Shown here piece by piece: positions 13,291 to 24,816 of a DNA stretch of 64,000 nucleotides. The position numbers and the translations under genes are program-made. Source of the DNA: Trogon surrucura (lineage: Eukaryota; Chordata; Aves; Trogoniformes; Trogonidae); assembly GCA_020746105.1 (NCBI GenBank), contig CM036618.1:118311161-118375160 (forward strand), given 5' to 3'. The notes under the pieces are model-generated. The model searched no databases, had not been told where the DNA came from, and was given only the letters and a program-made list of their open reading frames with translations. Position 1 is the stretch's first letter; every line of letters begins with the position of its first letter.

Positions 13291-16200
13291 GTTTGATTAG
13301 AAAAAGATGATACTCTGCCCACATATATAGTAGTGCTTTTGTTGCCTCCTGAACAGTGAGCTGGACATTTGGACTTGGTTCACGTGGCGCTAATGATACG
13401 TGACCCTGCAGGCTGTGGTCTCAGCTGGCTCCCGTTTTGGGTTTGCGATTTCCTCAGCAAATTTTATAATGGCTTTTTGAGTTGGTGATGAAATCTGATT
13501 TCTCTCTCCGTACTGATACGGACGTGAACGCTGGCCATCGAGAGATTAGCGTGGCAGGAGAGATCGTGCTTTTTTCTGCAGGATGCTGGTGGAAAAAGGA
13601 CAATTGGGGCGTAGCTACGTTTTTGCACTCTTCTGGTCTGCTCCTTCTCACAAGAACGCTCTGTTTTCCACTTCACGTTCATGAAAGGTCTCGTGAGAAG
13701 ATCTCCTTTGCTGCCTGCTCTTGGTTGTCGAAGAGTCATCTCCTTCCAGTTCATTGTCATCCATCAGAGTATTCAATTTCCTTTGCGTTGCCCATCGGCT
13801 GTTACCTTTCTCCTTTCATGGTAGTTGTGCCGGTGACTTTCGCAGCTGCTCTGAAGCTCTGGCACGACGCGGTTGACGCTGTCGTTTGCTTCTGCTCGTA
13901 CACAACTGGGTCTTTCCCTGTCTTTTCTGAAGAGATTGTGTCCTACCACCCAGAGCGCGCTGAGGAGTGTGGTAGAAATGCTTATTATTTGGATCGACTT
14001 CCACGGCCCAGTGTGTAGGGCAGGCTGAAAGTCAGTCTCTTGTGATCGTGGTTATGAAAAGAATTGGCCACAAAATAAGTTTGTATGCGGTACTACCTTT
14101 TGAGACGCGTTCTCCTGCCCCTGATTTGAGGGCTACCAAATGTTGCTCTGTTTTCTCTCTGGTGTTTTCATCTGAACTGTATCCTCCTGTTTTCACTTGT
14201 TTCCTTTGTTCTGTCTTAATTCCTTTTATGGATCAATACAGGAGAAGGTTTTGGACCGGTAGACCGTCTAATGTGGGTTTAGTCTTACAGGCAAAACTGG
14301 ACTTGTTCAAGGATCTCTTGCTTTGATAGGATGATGTTCCTAAAAGCTGTGCCTTTGGCAACATGAGCAGGAACACTTTTCTGAGCGCTGGAGAATGCAA
14401 AATTCTTAGCAAAAAGAAGGCTCTCCCCAGCGTTGAGTGGGTTGTGCAGAAAAGAAGCTATTTAACTGACATGGTTAATGTGATGCTGTGTAGACCAAAA
14501 CCGAAAAGAACCATGAGCCTTGTTGGGGCTGCACTGATTTACTCCAGTTGGAAGCTAGACAGACCTTCTGTCTGATTTTGAGACTCTCTTTGCTTTTCTT
14601 GTTCAACTTGGACCATGGATCTACTGTCTGATTCTTTATATCTGAGGAAAGTCTGTTTCGTGTTCATGCTCTTCCCATTTCTCCTTTGCTTGTGGCACTT
14701 GCTGAAACAAACAGTTGATGAATTGTGGTGAAACCAGTGTACAGATGTTCTCTCAGCATGCCAGCTGCATTTACGATTCTCCTTTCCATAACTGTATATC
14801 TTGTACCTTTACTTGAAGTTACGTGTGGCTGTTGAGTCTGATTTTTATGTGGGAGAGCTCTCGTTGCATAGCAGAGGATCGTAGCAACTCCCTGGGTGTT
14901 TTTTTTCTCCTTAGGTTGTGCGAATCGCGATATTTCAGTTTTCTCCCAAAATATAAAACCATGCAATACCGTGAAATGTTTTGCAGAACAGTGGGTATTA
15001 GGAAAATGGACAAGAGGAGGCTTTTATTTCTAATTCTTTAATTTGCCCTCCACTTCTTTGTGCGTGAAGGCAGGCTGTTTCTTGATGCTAGTTCTTTTCG
15101 AGCTCTCCTGAAAGACAAAGGAAAAAAAGTCCTCTCAGTCATTTTAGAGGCAAGATTTTCATCTTCATTCACCGCACAAAATTGGTAACAGTCTAGGGGT
15201 TGTAGCTGTGTTGTTTTCTTTCAGAAGATATGAGAGATTACCCGCATAAAAATACACTACTTGTTTGCACTCCTTTTGAACTAGTCTTGAAAACAGATGC
15301 CATCCATGGCACATACTTACAAAAATATTCACCCTACTTATACCCTAGCGTGCGTTTTCACAGCGAGATCTTCTAGGCTTCTTGCATACAAAAGACTAAG
15401 AACTGGTTTTCTCATCGGAAGTATTTGACAAGCTTATCGGTTTTTCTTCTATTTTTTTTTTTTTTAAATGTAATTCCTCTCCTTGGATTTTTTTTTTTTT
15501 TTGTACCACAAGAGGTAGCCAAAGATCAGGTATTAATTTCCACCCAAGAGTGTTTGTTTATATCTCCCAGATAAATTAAAACATGATTCAGTGCATCACC
15601 AGGCTGTAAATTACAATACTAGGGAATGCTAATGGGTTTATAGGAGCCAGCACCAAAATTTATATGAAGACCGTTGATCTGTTTGGGAGCGTTATGTTAG
15701 GTTCATCAATTTTTCTTGAGCTGACCTAATAATTGCCTTTGTCAGGGCAAGGCTTGTGCACCTTAAATTCCTACTTGCTTTTTTTGGACTATACTGTAGC
15801 CTGGTTTTGCCAGCACTTCCCATACAGCTGTTTTTGGGAGGGAGGGGATGGGGAGTGAAAACAGGACAGCTTTGTTTCTTTCATCAGACTTTTTAGGCTT
15901 GATTTTGAGGGGGGAAGAAACTCTTAAAAAAAAAAAAAAAAAAATTTTGTCTCAGGGTGTTCCCACACTATGACAGTATGATGGACTATTTTTCTTGAGC
16001 TGTGTTGAATTCAGCTGCTGGGATGTTAAAGCATTGGAGATGTGGGTAGTCCAGACTTTGGGCTGGGCTGGATGTCATTCAGAGCACAGGGTGTCACTGA
16101 ATCTTGGACCGCTGCGTCCTAAGCCTTCCTGTTACTCGCTGAACCCTGGATGTCCTCGTCCCTTTTGTCAACCCTGTGTTGGAGTCACGGTTCCCACCTC

Positions 16201-16422
16201 TATGCCCTGATGCCAAGGACCAGAAGTCATGGCTTTCCTAGAAAAGGTTGGTTTGGTCCTAGGCAAGACATGTGGGGCAGTAGGTCTCCAGCCCTAGTTG
16301 CTGATGGGGGGCAGATCTTCATAGATCAGCTGACGGGTTTCATCCAGGTGGCTGCAAGGGGTTTCTCTAAATAAACTGGCATTTGCACTATGTGCGTTAG
16401 TCAGGTTTGCGGATAATAAATA
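13291..16422. other. Unique non-coding sequence, no recognised gene
   Basis: The longest open frame (13482-14018, plus, 178 codons) has no identifiable domain and overlaps minus-strand frames, so I treat it as chance. T and A runs lie near 15450-15465, 15489-15502 and 15926-15944. 15560-15780 is AT-rich and CpG-poor with homeodomain-like cores and is listed separately as a candidate conserved element. Confidence 0.5.
15545..15780. promoter_or_regulatory. Candidate conserved non-coding element (hypothesis)
   Basis: This stretch is AT-rich, almost free of CpG and free of recognised repeats. It contains AATTA, TAAAT and TAATAATT cores of the kind bound by homeodomain factors, in complex (not simple-sequence) order. 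That composition is typical of vertebrate conserved non-coding elements near developmental genes. Composition alone is weak evidence. Confidence 0.22.
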
Positions 16423-16481
16423 ACTTGGACTAGATGATCTTTGAGGTCCCTTCCAACCTCTAACATTCTGTGATTCTGTGA
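16423..16481 (+). mobile_element. CR1 LINE 3' tail fragment (plus strand)
   Basis: ACTTGGACTAGATGATC, GAGGTCCCTTCCAACC and a decayed tail (ATTCTGTGATTCTGTG) are the diagnostic last 60 bp of a CR1 element. No coding part is visible upstream, so the insertion was severely 5'-truncated or has decayed. It directly faces the minus-strand CR1 that begins about 25 bp downstream. Confidence 0.88.
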
Positions 16482-16507
16482 GCTTACTCCATTTCAAAAG
16501 GTTAAAA

Positions 16508-16838
16508 AGTCAGAGTTGCAGAAGGGTTGAGGTGAGAAGGAGTCTCTGGAGATTGTCTGGTCCAACTGACCCTACTCAAAGCAAGGTCGGCTGGAGCAGG
16601 TTGCTCAGGACCACGTACAGTGGTTTTATTAATATCTCCGAGGATGGAGATAGCACAGATTGCTGGGCAGCCTGTTTCGCTCTTTAACCACTATCGCAGC
16701 AATAATGTTTTTCTTACGTTTAAATGGAATTTTCTGCATTTCAGATGATGCCCGTTGCCTCTTGTCATTGGGCACCTCTGGAAAGAGCTTGAATCTTCTT
16801 GACTCCCCTCACAATACCCATGGAGGGAACATGCCCAG
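16508..16838 (-). mobile_element. CR1 LINE 3' end, old copy (minus strand)
   Basis: Read on the minus strand this is a CR1 3' end. Plus-strand landmarks are CTCTGGAGATTGTCTGGTCC, GGAGCAGGTTGCTCAGGACC, AATATCTCCGAGGATGGAGA, CTGGGCAGCCTGTTTCGCTC and GATGCCCGTTGCCTCTTGTC. These are the reverse complements of the CR1 3' untranslated region and the end of the reverse-transcriptase frame. Substitutions and small gaps are frequent and the frame is broken, so it is an old copy. Confidence 0.9.
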
Positions 16839-17147
16839 CTACCTCAAGCGAAAAAAACCACCCCAAAAAATCGAGCAGAGCCTCAGCACCCGTACTTCCA
16901 GAAGGAAAGTGTGTTTGTAATAATTTCTTTCACTCGTTTACTGATATGAGCTCCTGCTAGCTAATTTGATTTACGTATCTCTCCTTTTTCCCTCAGATGT
17001 TTCAGAGCACAGAATAGGTGGTCTCTGGGTCAGGTATTAAGGGCAGGACTTAAAAGGAAAAATAGCGTTTTTCATTTGGAAATTTTCTTTAATTCCTGTT
17101 CCCGTAAAGCGTGGTGGAGGGGAGGAAGAGCTTTGAGCCTGCACTGT
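16839..17147. other. Unique non-coding sequence
   Basis: Nothing is recognised in these 300 bp apart from an A-rich stretch near 16850-16870. Confidence 0.4.
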
Positions 17148-17220
17148 TGACTTGCTGGTGACCTTCAGCAATTTACATAAGCTATTTCCTCACCTTTGGA
17201 ATGGGGATAATGATACTTTT
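17148..17220 (+). repeat. MIR-like ancient SINE relic
   Basis: The order CTTGCTGGTGACCTTCAGCA, then TTCCTCACCTTTGGAATGGGG, then ATAATGATAC, corresponds to the MIR/core-SINE body (GTGACCTTGGGCAAGTCAC, then TTTCCTCATCTGTAAAATGG, then GGATAATAATA). The match is diverged but collinear over about 70 bp. In birds such copies belong to ancient amniote MIR-type SINEs and are inactive fossils. No tail is visible; an A run follows at 17230-17244. Confidence 0.6.
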
Positions 17221-17244
17221 AAGTCTATTTTAAAAAAAAAAAAA

Positions 17245-20111
17245 AATCACGTCAGGGCTAGATATTGTTGAACTACTACTTTAGCACAAAGAACAACTCT
17301 TTAGCGTGGCAGAAAACTTGCTGGAGACTTAGAAGTCAGCGGAGAAAAGCGAATCTTTAAAAATGTGTTGTTTATAAAGGTCCTTAAATTGAGACAACAG
17401 GGAAAAATTAGAATGCTGTTAACTTTTTCTTTTGCTCTTTTCTTCCCCCGCCACCCCCCCCGGTGTTTACTTTTCAACATGGTGTTGAAGTGGGTTTTGC
17501 TTTTGTCTATAATCAATTCAACCCTCCAAGTTCTCAAGTGCTTCAGCTGAAACCTCTGCAGAGGTCTCCATTTGTTCCAAAACAACTGTTTCCTCTGAAA
17601 TTCTTGCTTTAAAGTAAGAGGAATGTGTTGGCTCTTCTAACATGGTGGGAAGGCTTATTTGACAAAAATCTATAATCTCAGCCAACTCCGAGATGACAGC
17701 GCCAGCGGTAAAGTTGCGACAAAAAAAAAAAGGGACAGAAACCAGACAATTTTAAGTTGAAGTTGATGGTCTCTTCGTATTCAAAGCGGCGTGGAAGAGA
17801 CTTCACAGCAAAGGAATTCTGCCCAAATTCATGTCTGAGGCATCTGCTAATCACTCAACAGGTGGTGTTTGTACCAAACTTGACACGGGCCAACTATTAC
17901 CATCCTATCATTAGCCTGGCAATAGTTATTTTGTTAGAACTCAAGCTTCTGAAGCCAAAATGTTTATGTGGCAATCTTATCTTTCGTTAAATCATGAGGT
18001 CCCAAGGCTTTGGAAAGAACTTGGAAGTATGAACCCCTAAGACTCAGAAAACCAAACAAACCACAAGAAAGTAGGAAAAAAGCACCATCGCTTTGGTTCC
18101 TCGTTTAAATGATTGTAGTATGGTACTCTGAACTTTTAAGGGATCCAAAGGATAATTTTTAGCACTCAGGGCAGTCTGTCTGGGAATCTGTGTCGTATCA
18201 CTGAAAAGCAATTATTTACTCTCTTCCCTCTTAAGTTTTTTCTGTGTTTGGGATAAAGCCATCCTACCCTGCTCAGGGTGATGGGTATGTGTTTTCTCAG
18301 CGAGATGTATGTCTCCACATGTCAGTAGCAGGAATGGTCACTCCCAGTAGAGCAAACCCTCTTTTCTAATCTCCAGTTAAGTCTCATGTGGAGCATCTGT
18401 TTCTTCTGGGCAAATTGTAACTCGTTCGTGTGAGGGCTGACTAGCAACGTGCTCCGGTGAGACCTGCTCCTGTGCTCCTTTTCCACTTCAAAGTAGCCCT
18501 TGATGTGGCATAGTCAGTTCCAGGAAGATCGTCCCAGTGTGACAATACCAGTTGCTGGGGGAAGCCAGACAAAACCCATTGATACGTTCTTCCAAATACT
18601 TAAGAGTTCTTTAAGCGAGTTTTGGCTCGCCAGCAGTAGATAGTCACCTTCCCTGGAGACACCGCTGTTGCGTTTATTCTCTGAGACAATTCTGCTGGTA
18701 AAAGCTCGTGGAACAGCACAATTCTCTGTCTGGTGGGTTCTTATTGTCTTCTCTTAGGGAGATGATATGAGGTGCCCTGCTTGGGGGTGTTGGAATGGCT
18801 TTGGGCCCAGTCCCCCTTCAGTTCTACTCCTTTTCCCTGTCAGCTGTAGCATCCCCTTCTCCAAACTGGCGTGTCCAATAGACACAGTTAAAAGAGCTTT
18901 CCTTGCAGCAGCTTTGGCAGGACCAAAGCATGCCTGAGATTGTGCCTGTAGCTGGTGATGCTTCATCATCTGCCTAGAAGGGACTGGAGATGCTTCATCA
19001 GTGTTGGAGGAAATGAGACGGTGCGTACCTGAGAAATCCAGTGAGAGACTGCACCCTGAAATCGCGAACACCGCTTGGGAAGCAACGCTGTCGTGAGAAC
19101 TGGTCAGTAGGGTGGCCACTGGGTTCATTGAATTGCATTTCTTAAGCTGCATCTGTGGAGTCTCCATTATTCAACAAACAGCTTGTGATGACGTGACCGG
19201 TTTTGATAGGGCTTGGGTAGCCCTTACAGAAACAACTGTCTCCATCCCCTTCCTACCTCGATCTTGGTAAAACCAAACAGCTGAGAGCTGAACCTATTTT
19301 GCCCACATTCTTCAACTGCCTCTAACTGTTCCACAGTCTGAAGTTGACCTAGTGTTTTGGTTAAGCAGAAATATGGCTAATTAGCTACTCCTGGTGGGCA
19401 CTGTATCTATAAAGCTAACCTAATTTCCTTCTGCACCTTGTCTGGTTCCTAAGATCCCCCATCGTGTGGAAGAAAATAAAAAACATTCAGGTGTTTACCT
19501 TGCCATTTCCTTTCTTCAGGCAGCCGTGCTGGTTACGTGTTTTGGACCTGCTCAAAGATCATCTCTTGCTGTTCAGTAACTTTTGGAGTGGCAGGGTTCT
19601 CAATATGTGCACAGCGTTCAGCGTTTGACTTAAATACAGATGTGCGTTGTCAGAAGGACACATTTTCAGTCGTAAGTCTTGAGTTGTCTCGGCTACCAGG
19701 CTTTTTCAGCAGGAGAGTTGTGCTTGAGGCAGTGATTGACAAGCCTGGCTTGTGTCCTCAGGCTTACAGACAGATGTGAAGTTGCCATGTAAGACTCGTG
19801 GAGAAGGGAAAATTTGGGGGTAAGCACTTTTATCTATTCCTATCATAATTTTCCAGTATTTTTTGGTGGTTATTTTATGTATTTTTGGGGGGGGGTTGGC
19901 TTTTTTTTTTTAATTAAACATCTAATTTCATTCTAATTTCATATTCAAACGATGTTTATCATGTATTCAAATCTGGACAAGCTATTTTCTTATAGCTTGC
20001 TTTCAGAGTTAGATTTTCAGCAGGGTTCACAGCTGGAGCCAGGTTTTCAAAGCGCACCGGGGCAGCACTCCTGGCTGGATTTTCAACAGGACTCAGCCAG
20101 CCAGGTTACTT
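17245..20111. other. Unique non-coding sequence, no recognised gene
   Basis: I looked especially at 18200-19500, where a 137-codon minus-strand frame (18754-19167) lies in CpG-poor DNA, but I recognise no protein family, endogenous retroviral motif or splice structure. C-, A- and G-homopolymer runs occur near 17453-17461, 17719-17731 and 19887-19896. Confidence 0.5.
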
Positions 20112-20545
20112 AGAATCACAGAACGTCTTAGGTTGGAAGGGACCTTAGGGATCATCTAATCCAACCTCCCTGCCACGGGCAGGGACGCCTCTCAGCTAGA
20201 CCAGGTTACTCATCCAACTTGGCCTTGAACACTTCCAGGGAGGGGACATCCACAACCTCTCTGGACAGTTTATTCCAAAGTCTTGCCACCCTCGAACTGA
20301 AGAATTTTCTCCTAAGATCCAATCTAAATCTGTTCTCCTTTAACTTAAAACCATTTCCCCTTATCCTGTTGGTGGACACTCTTGTAAAAAATCCCTCCCC
20401 AGCCTTCCTGTAGGATCCCTTCAGGCAGTGATAAGGTCCCCCTGGAGTCTTCAAGGCTGAACAATCCCAGTTCTCTCAGCCTGTCCTCGCAGCGGAGGTG
20501 CTCCAGCCTCTGGATCATCTTTGTGACCCTATCTGGGTGCTGAGC
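20112..20545 (-). mobile_element. CR1 LINE 3' end with RT C-terminus (minus strand)
   Basis: The 3' terminus is at 20112 (plus strand AGAATCACAGAACG) and the copy runs about 430 bp upstream on the minus strand. The frame 20454-20206 encodes the C-terminus of CR1 reverse transcriptase. It contains GNGFKLKENRFRLDLRRKFF, then LWNKLSREVV and PSLEVFKAKLDE, and then a stop. The 3' untranslated part at 20134-20205 matches the tail of the SINE at 43170-43241 at 68 of 72 bases. The preserved frame suggests a comparatively young copy. It is 5'-truncated and lacks the endonuclease and most of the reverse transcriptase. Confidence 0.95.
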
Positions 20546-22469
20546 TGTCTTTAGAAAGTGTATCCTGGCTGTTGGTGATACCCTCAGGAAAGTTTGGGAA
20601 TAGAATTGATGGGTTCACTTTTGTTCCCTGTGTTGACTACAGCTGCAGGTTATGAAGTGCTGAGCAGAGCATCTTCTATTCAGCAAAGGAGAGGGTTTAT
20701 GGAGCGTGTAGGTAGAGCTCTTCACCCTTAATGGTTTTGAGTGAGGTCATGTTTGACATGCTGGAAAAAAAAAAATCCTTTTTGGCATTGCCAGTTCTCC
20801 AGTATATAGGATGTTCCTTCTTTTGCGTGTTTGGCTTATGGGCGTCAAGCGGTGATGTGTCACTGGCTCCTTTATAAATGAACGTGTATTGCATCTTGCT
20901 GGTCGTGGGCAAGCGCCAAGAAAATCTATCACTGGGCGAAAGCAGAAGAGAGGATATTTCAACGCGCCGGGATTCCTGCTTTGGGGGGTTTGTTGGGGAG
21001 TTTGCTGTGTTTGGCAAAGACCAAGCTTTTTCCTGAAAAATAAAAATAAAAATGGAATTCCTGCAGCCTCCTCCATCAGCATATGGCTGATGTGTCGAGG
21101 CAGATTCCCTCTGACCTGTCTCTAGGCAGCCGAACAGAAATCCTCCCAGTAGCACCGACGCGAACATCCCTCCCTGTAGAAGTTCTGCGTGCACGCCACA
21201 CTTGTGAACGTACGCGCGCATCGTCCTTGTTTTATTACGTTTCGGGGGGGCGCGCGTTAGATTTTTTTTCATTTTGCCTCTTGGATGTGCTGACTGGGTG
21301 AGTTGCTGGAGAGAAGATGAATCATGAGGAGTGGTTGCAGCGATTCAGCGCTACGCCCCCTCCGACTGCGTTTTTATTTGATCACAAGGCACCGCCTTTT
21401 GGCTCTCCGAGAAAGCTGTGCAATCCCATCTTATTTTATCGTGCGTTAAATGTACCGATTGTTTTATGAATCACTACTTGCTTCCCATTCGTTTTCCCAG
21501 CACGGTATAAGCTCCAATACAACCTGTGAAATACTTTGCTGTTAGCAAAAGATATCTTATTTGCGAATGTGGTCTGGACTCCTTTAATAACAGACTTGAG
21601 TCTTAAACTCATGCCCTTTGAAGTCCCTGGAATTTTATAGCCCGCAAGAATTAAAAAAAAAAATAAATGTAAAAACCCGTCATGATGTAAGGAAATAACT
21701 TGTGGTTTCTTTGCAAATTAATAAGCTCTAAGTAACATGGAATATTCCTTTTAAAAAGCATGTAATAAAAAACAGAGGAGTGTACTGCTACACTGGTGAC
21801 CGCGGTGGAAGAAAGACTCTTTTTCTCTGCTGTTTTTTTTTTCTTTTTTAAGAAAAAACCAAACAAAAACTCTTGAGGCTGATGCATTGGGTTCCTGCTC
21901 ACTGCCTAGAGCAGTCCCACATGGCTGGGTGCAGAGTAAGTACTGCCTGTGGAGTTGGAACATGAATATGAAGCATGCTAATGCTAGTATCAATTAGACA
22001 GTGACCCAGAAATTCTTGGAAGAATGATTTTTCAGCTATATCCTGTCTCCGGGGCTTAAAACCCTAACGGTAGCTGGTTGCGGACTCCTGTGTTGAAAGC
22101 TGGAACAACTGGGGAGTGAGCCAGGGGAGGATGAGGGGGGACAGAACTGAAATGCTGTTCCTGCGAGAGGCGAATCGTTCGCTCAAAGGGATAGTCGAAG
22201 CTCTTGGGTGAAGAACACAACGGCCATCCCAATTGCAAGTGTTCCTGGGCTTATCTTGGGCCAAGGTGTCGTCTAGAGGGATGTACTACGGTTTGCTTTG
22301 CGTGGGAAGTGTTGGATTTTTCAAACTATTTTAATGACATCTGGGCGTTTTAGTAGGCCTCCAATTCTTGATGGCTCTCCAGGTCGTGCGGCCACCATTT
22401 GCATCATCTGACCTCCCAACCCCTTCCATTCTTTCGAAGTCTGATGAAGAACGTTAAACTCGCAGGCGC
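20546..22469. other. Unique non-coding sequence
   Basis: No gene is recognised. A 191-codon minus-strand frame (20697-21272) has no identifiable domain and includes homopolymer-derived residues. A GC-rich, CpG-containing patch lies near 21200-21260. Confidence 0.45.
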
Positions 22470-22680
22470 AATTATTGTATAATAAAGTATTGATTTCCTA
22501 AGGAACCCTTTAACATCTTCCTTCATAATTAGCATTTACAAGGCATCAAGAATTAACCATGTACAGCCTTACAAATTAATTACAAGGCTCGTTTGTTTCT
22601 GAAATAAATAGCAATGCCCAAATGCTGAAAAGAGCTGAACATGTCATCCAGCTTCCTTGATTACCAACGTCTGAAGAGTC
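22470..22680. promoter_or_regulatory. Candidate conserved non-coding element (hypothesis)
   Basis: The region is AT-rich and repeat-free, with clustered homeodomain-type cores (CATAATTAGCA, AAATTAATTACA, CAATTATTG) and only one or two CpGs. The complexity is high and no codon structure is visible. This is the profile expected of a developmental enhancer conserved among vertebrates, but composition is the only evidence. Confidence 0.28.
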
Positions 22681-24565
22681 TGGATAAGACTAGTGCAAAA
22701 GCAGAGTTGGAAAAGGAAGCTTTTTTTCTTCTGGTGCTGTATTTAATAATTGACTTTACCCGTTTCTCTCAGCTGCCTGGCATTGTCTCCCCATGTGTGC
22801 TGTAATTTTTTTTTCCCCGGTAATTTCTGTTTTCTGCAGCAACGGCTCTTCGCGAGAGTAGTTCTGGTCAGCTTCAGGCATGAGAGCAAATAAGGCATTT
22901 GTTGCTCAATTAGATGTTCTTTATTTTGGCAGTGTAAACCTCAGAGGGACACCGTGGCTTAGTTTTAGCCTCTCACAGGAGTAAACTACCTGGAAGATAC
23001 TGTCTAATTGTAAGCCTTCCTCCTCCGAGTCTGTTGTTGCAGGTGAACTCCAAACAAACAAGAGTTTGGTGCCCTAGTTTGAGGTAGGAATCCCTAGGCC
23101 CCCAAAAGCAGAAGATGTATGGAGGTGTTTTGTTTAGGTTTTTTTTTTTTCTCCATGCAGAATGGTGGCTTTTCAGTCCCTTCTCAGCCGCTGTTTTAAC
23201 TTTAACTCTCGTTAGTTTGTGCTTCGAGATCCCCAGTGACGTGGAGACCTGTGTCTCTCTGTGCCTGTAACTACCCCGCTCCCAGCAGCTTGTTCCCCCC
23301 TTCCCCTCTAAGTGTTGGCGAGACTCAGAAATTAAATACACTTTTTAGAGGGTCCTTCTCCAGGCAATGCCCCCAAAACTTGGCTGTGGGCTTTTTGGTC
23401 TCAAACAGAGGATGTTGAGAAGGGTAACGAAGTCTGAAGGATGCTTGCGTGCACTTCTTGAGCTCATACAATTGTGAGAGTGGGGAAAGGGGGACTTGGC
23501 ATTTTTCATTTATTAGTCAAGGTATAACTTTGACTTGTAGCCAGGAGAGGATGGTGAAGGATGTCAGGAGAGAGAAATCAAGGGGATTAAATTAATTAAA
23601 CCTCATTGTGGGAATGGGAAATGTTATTGTTGTCACTCGGCAAATGGGAAAGATGTCCAGAAGGGGAAATCTCACACATGCTGTGATGCTAAAATGATAT
23701 AGAGGAAATACCAGTTTATTGCTGTCTTTGGTGTGGGACAATGTGGACCCTTGAATCTGCTCACTTCCACTGGCTCAGCTGCAACCAGCTGTTGATACCG
23801 TGTATAATCCCCGTGCTGATCGGGGAGGGGGAAATCCCCCCGGAAAACAGTACAGAAAGGAGAAACAGACATGAAATTTCAACTTACGACCCACACAATG
23901 CAAAATTTAAATTGCCAATATTGATTTCCAGGGAGCAGCAGGCTGATAACTGCCATAAAACCCAAGCCCTGTTGACATTTTAGTCGATAACTAGCTCGTA
24001 TCATCATCCCAGAGTCTCCAGATCGGGACCACGCTCAGATATTTTTTAGTGCAGATTTACTCAAATTTTTGTCTTCCAGAGTCGGTTTTCCCAAAGAGGT
24101 TTCAGCAGAGCCTTTTCAGGGAAAGTTGGCAAATATCCTTCATTGGGAGGAGATTTTTTTTGACTTTTAGGAACCCAATTATTGGATCATTTCGATTGAA
24201 GAGGAACTTGGTATCACCCTTGATATCTACTCACCAAGCTAGAGAATGAGCAAACATCACTGCCCTTTACATTGATTTTTAAAACTCCATGTTTAGCTGC
24301 AATAGTTGTGGAAGGGGAAGCGTAAATGTTTGATGTCCCACTCAGCTACCCAGAAGTTTGTTTTCGCGGCTGGCATTCAACCTGAGGGTCAGCTCAGGTT
24401 TGATAAAAGCACGTTTCCTATTACAGACTGGTCTTTTCTGTTGGTTTTCTGAAGATGGGAAGGTGCTCCACCACAGACTGCACTTTTTCTGTTGGCTTGG
24501 CCCATGGATGTTGCTTGTCAGGTAGATGCAAAAGCGCAGAAGTCTGTGCATCCCAAGTAACACAC
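22681..24565. other. Unique non-coding sequence
   Basis: No gene or transposon is recognised. Pyrimidine-rich runs occur near 22808-22816 and 23140-23150. Open frames (for example 22973-23341 minus, 122 codons) have no known domain. Confidence 0.45.
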
Positions 24566-24816
24566 GATAGGATGAGGAAATGAGCTCAAGTCACACCAGG
24601 GAGTTTTAGATTGGGTATCAGGAAAAATTTCTTTACCGAAAGAATGGCGAAGCGTTGGAACGGGGGAAAGGGTGGATTCATTGTCCCTAGAGGTGTTCAA
24701 AGAACATGTCAATGTGGTTCTTTGGGACATGATTTAGTGGTCATAGTAGTGTTGGGTTGAAGGTTGGACTTGATAATCTTAGAGGTCTTTTCCAACCTTA
24801 ATGATACTATTCTATA
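24566..24816 (+). mobile_element. CR1 LINE 3' end (plus strand)
   Basis: The order GATGAGGAAATGAGCTCAAG, AGATTGGGTATCAGGAAAAA, TTTACCGAAAGAATGGCGAA, CCCTAGAGGTGTTCAAAGAA, TTGGACTTGATAATCTTAGA and GGTCTTTTCCAACCTTAATG is a typical CR1 3' end. A decayed ATACTATTCTAT tail follows. The subfamily differs from those at 9.4 and 20.1 kb (GGTCTTTTCCAACC instead of GGTCCCTTCCAA). The coding part carries frame breaks. It is an inactive 5'-truncated copy. Confidence 0.92.

Noticed and set aside
13482-14018. 178-codon open frame on the plus strand
   Set aside because: Overlapped by minus-strand frames of similar quality and matching no family; considered chance.
18200-19500. Antisense endogenous retrovirus or retropseudogene
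   Set aside because: Composition and a 137-codon minus frame were suggestive, but no gag, protease, polymerase or envelope motif and no host gene could be recognised.
20697-21272. 191-codon open frame on the minus strand
   Set aside because: Contains homopolymer-derived Phe/Lys runs and no domain; neighbouring frames are equally long on the other strand.
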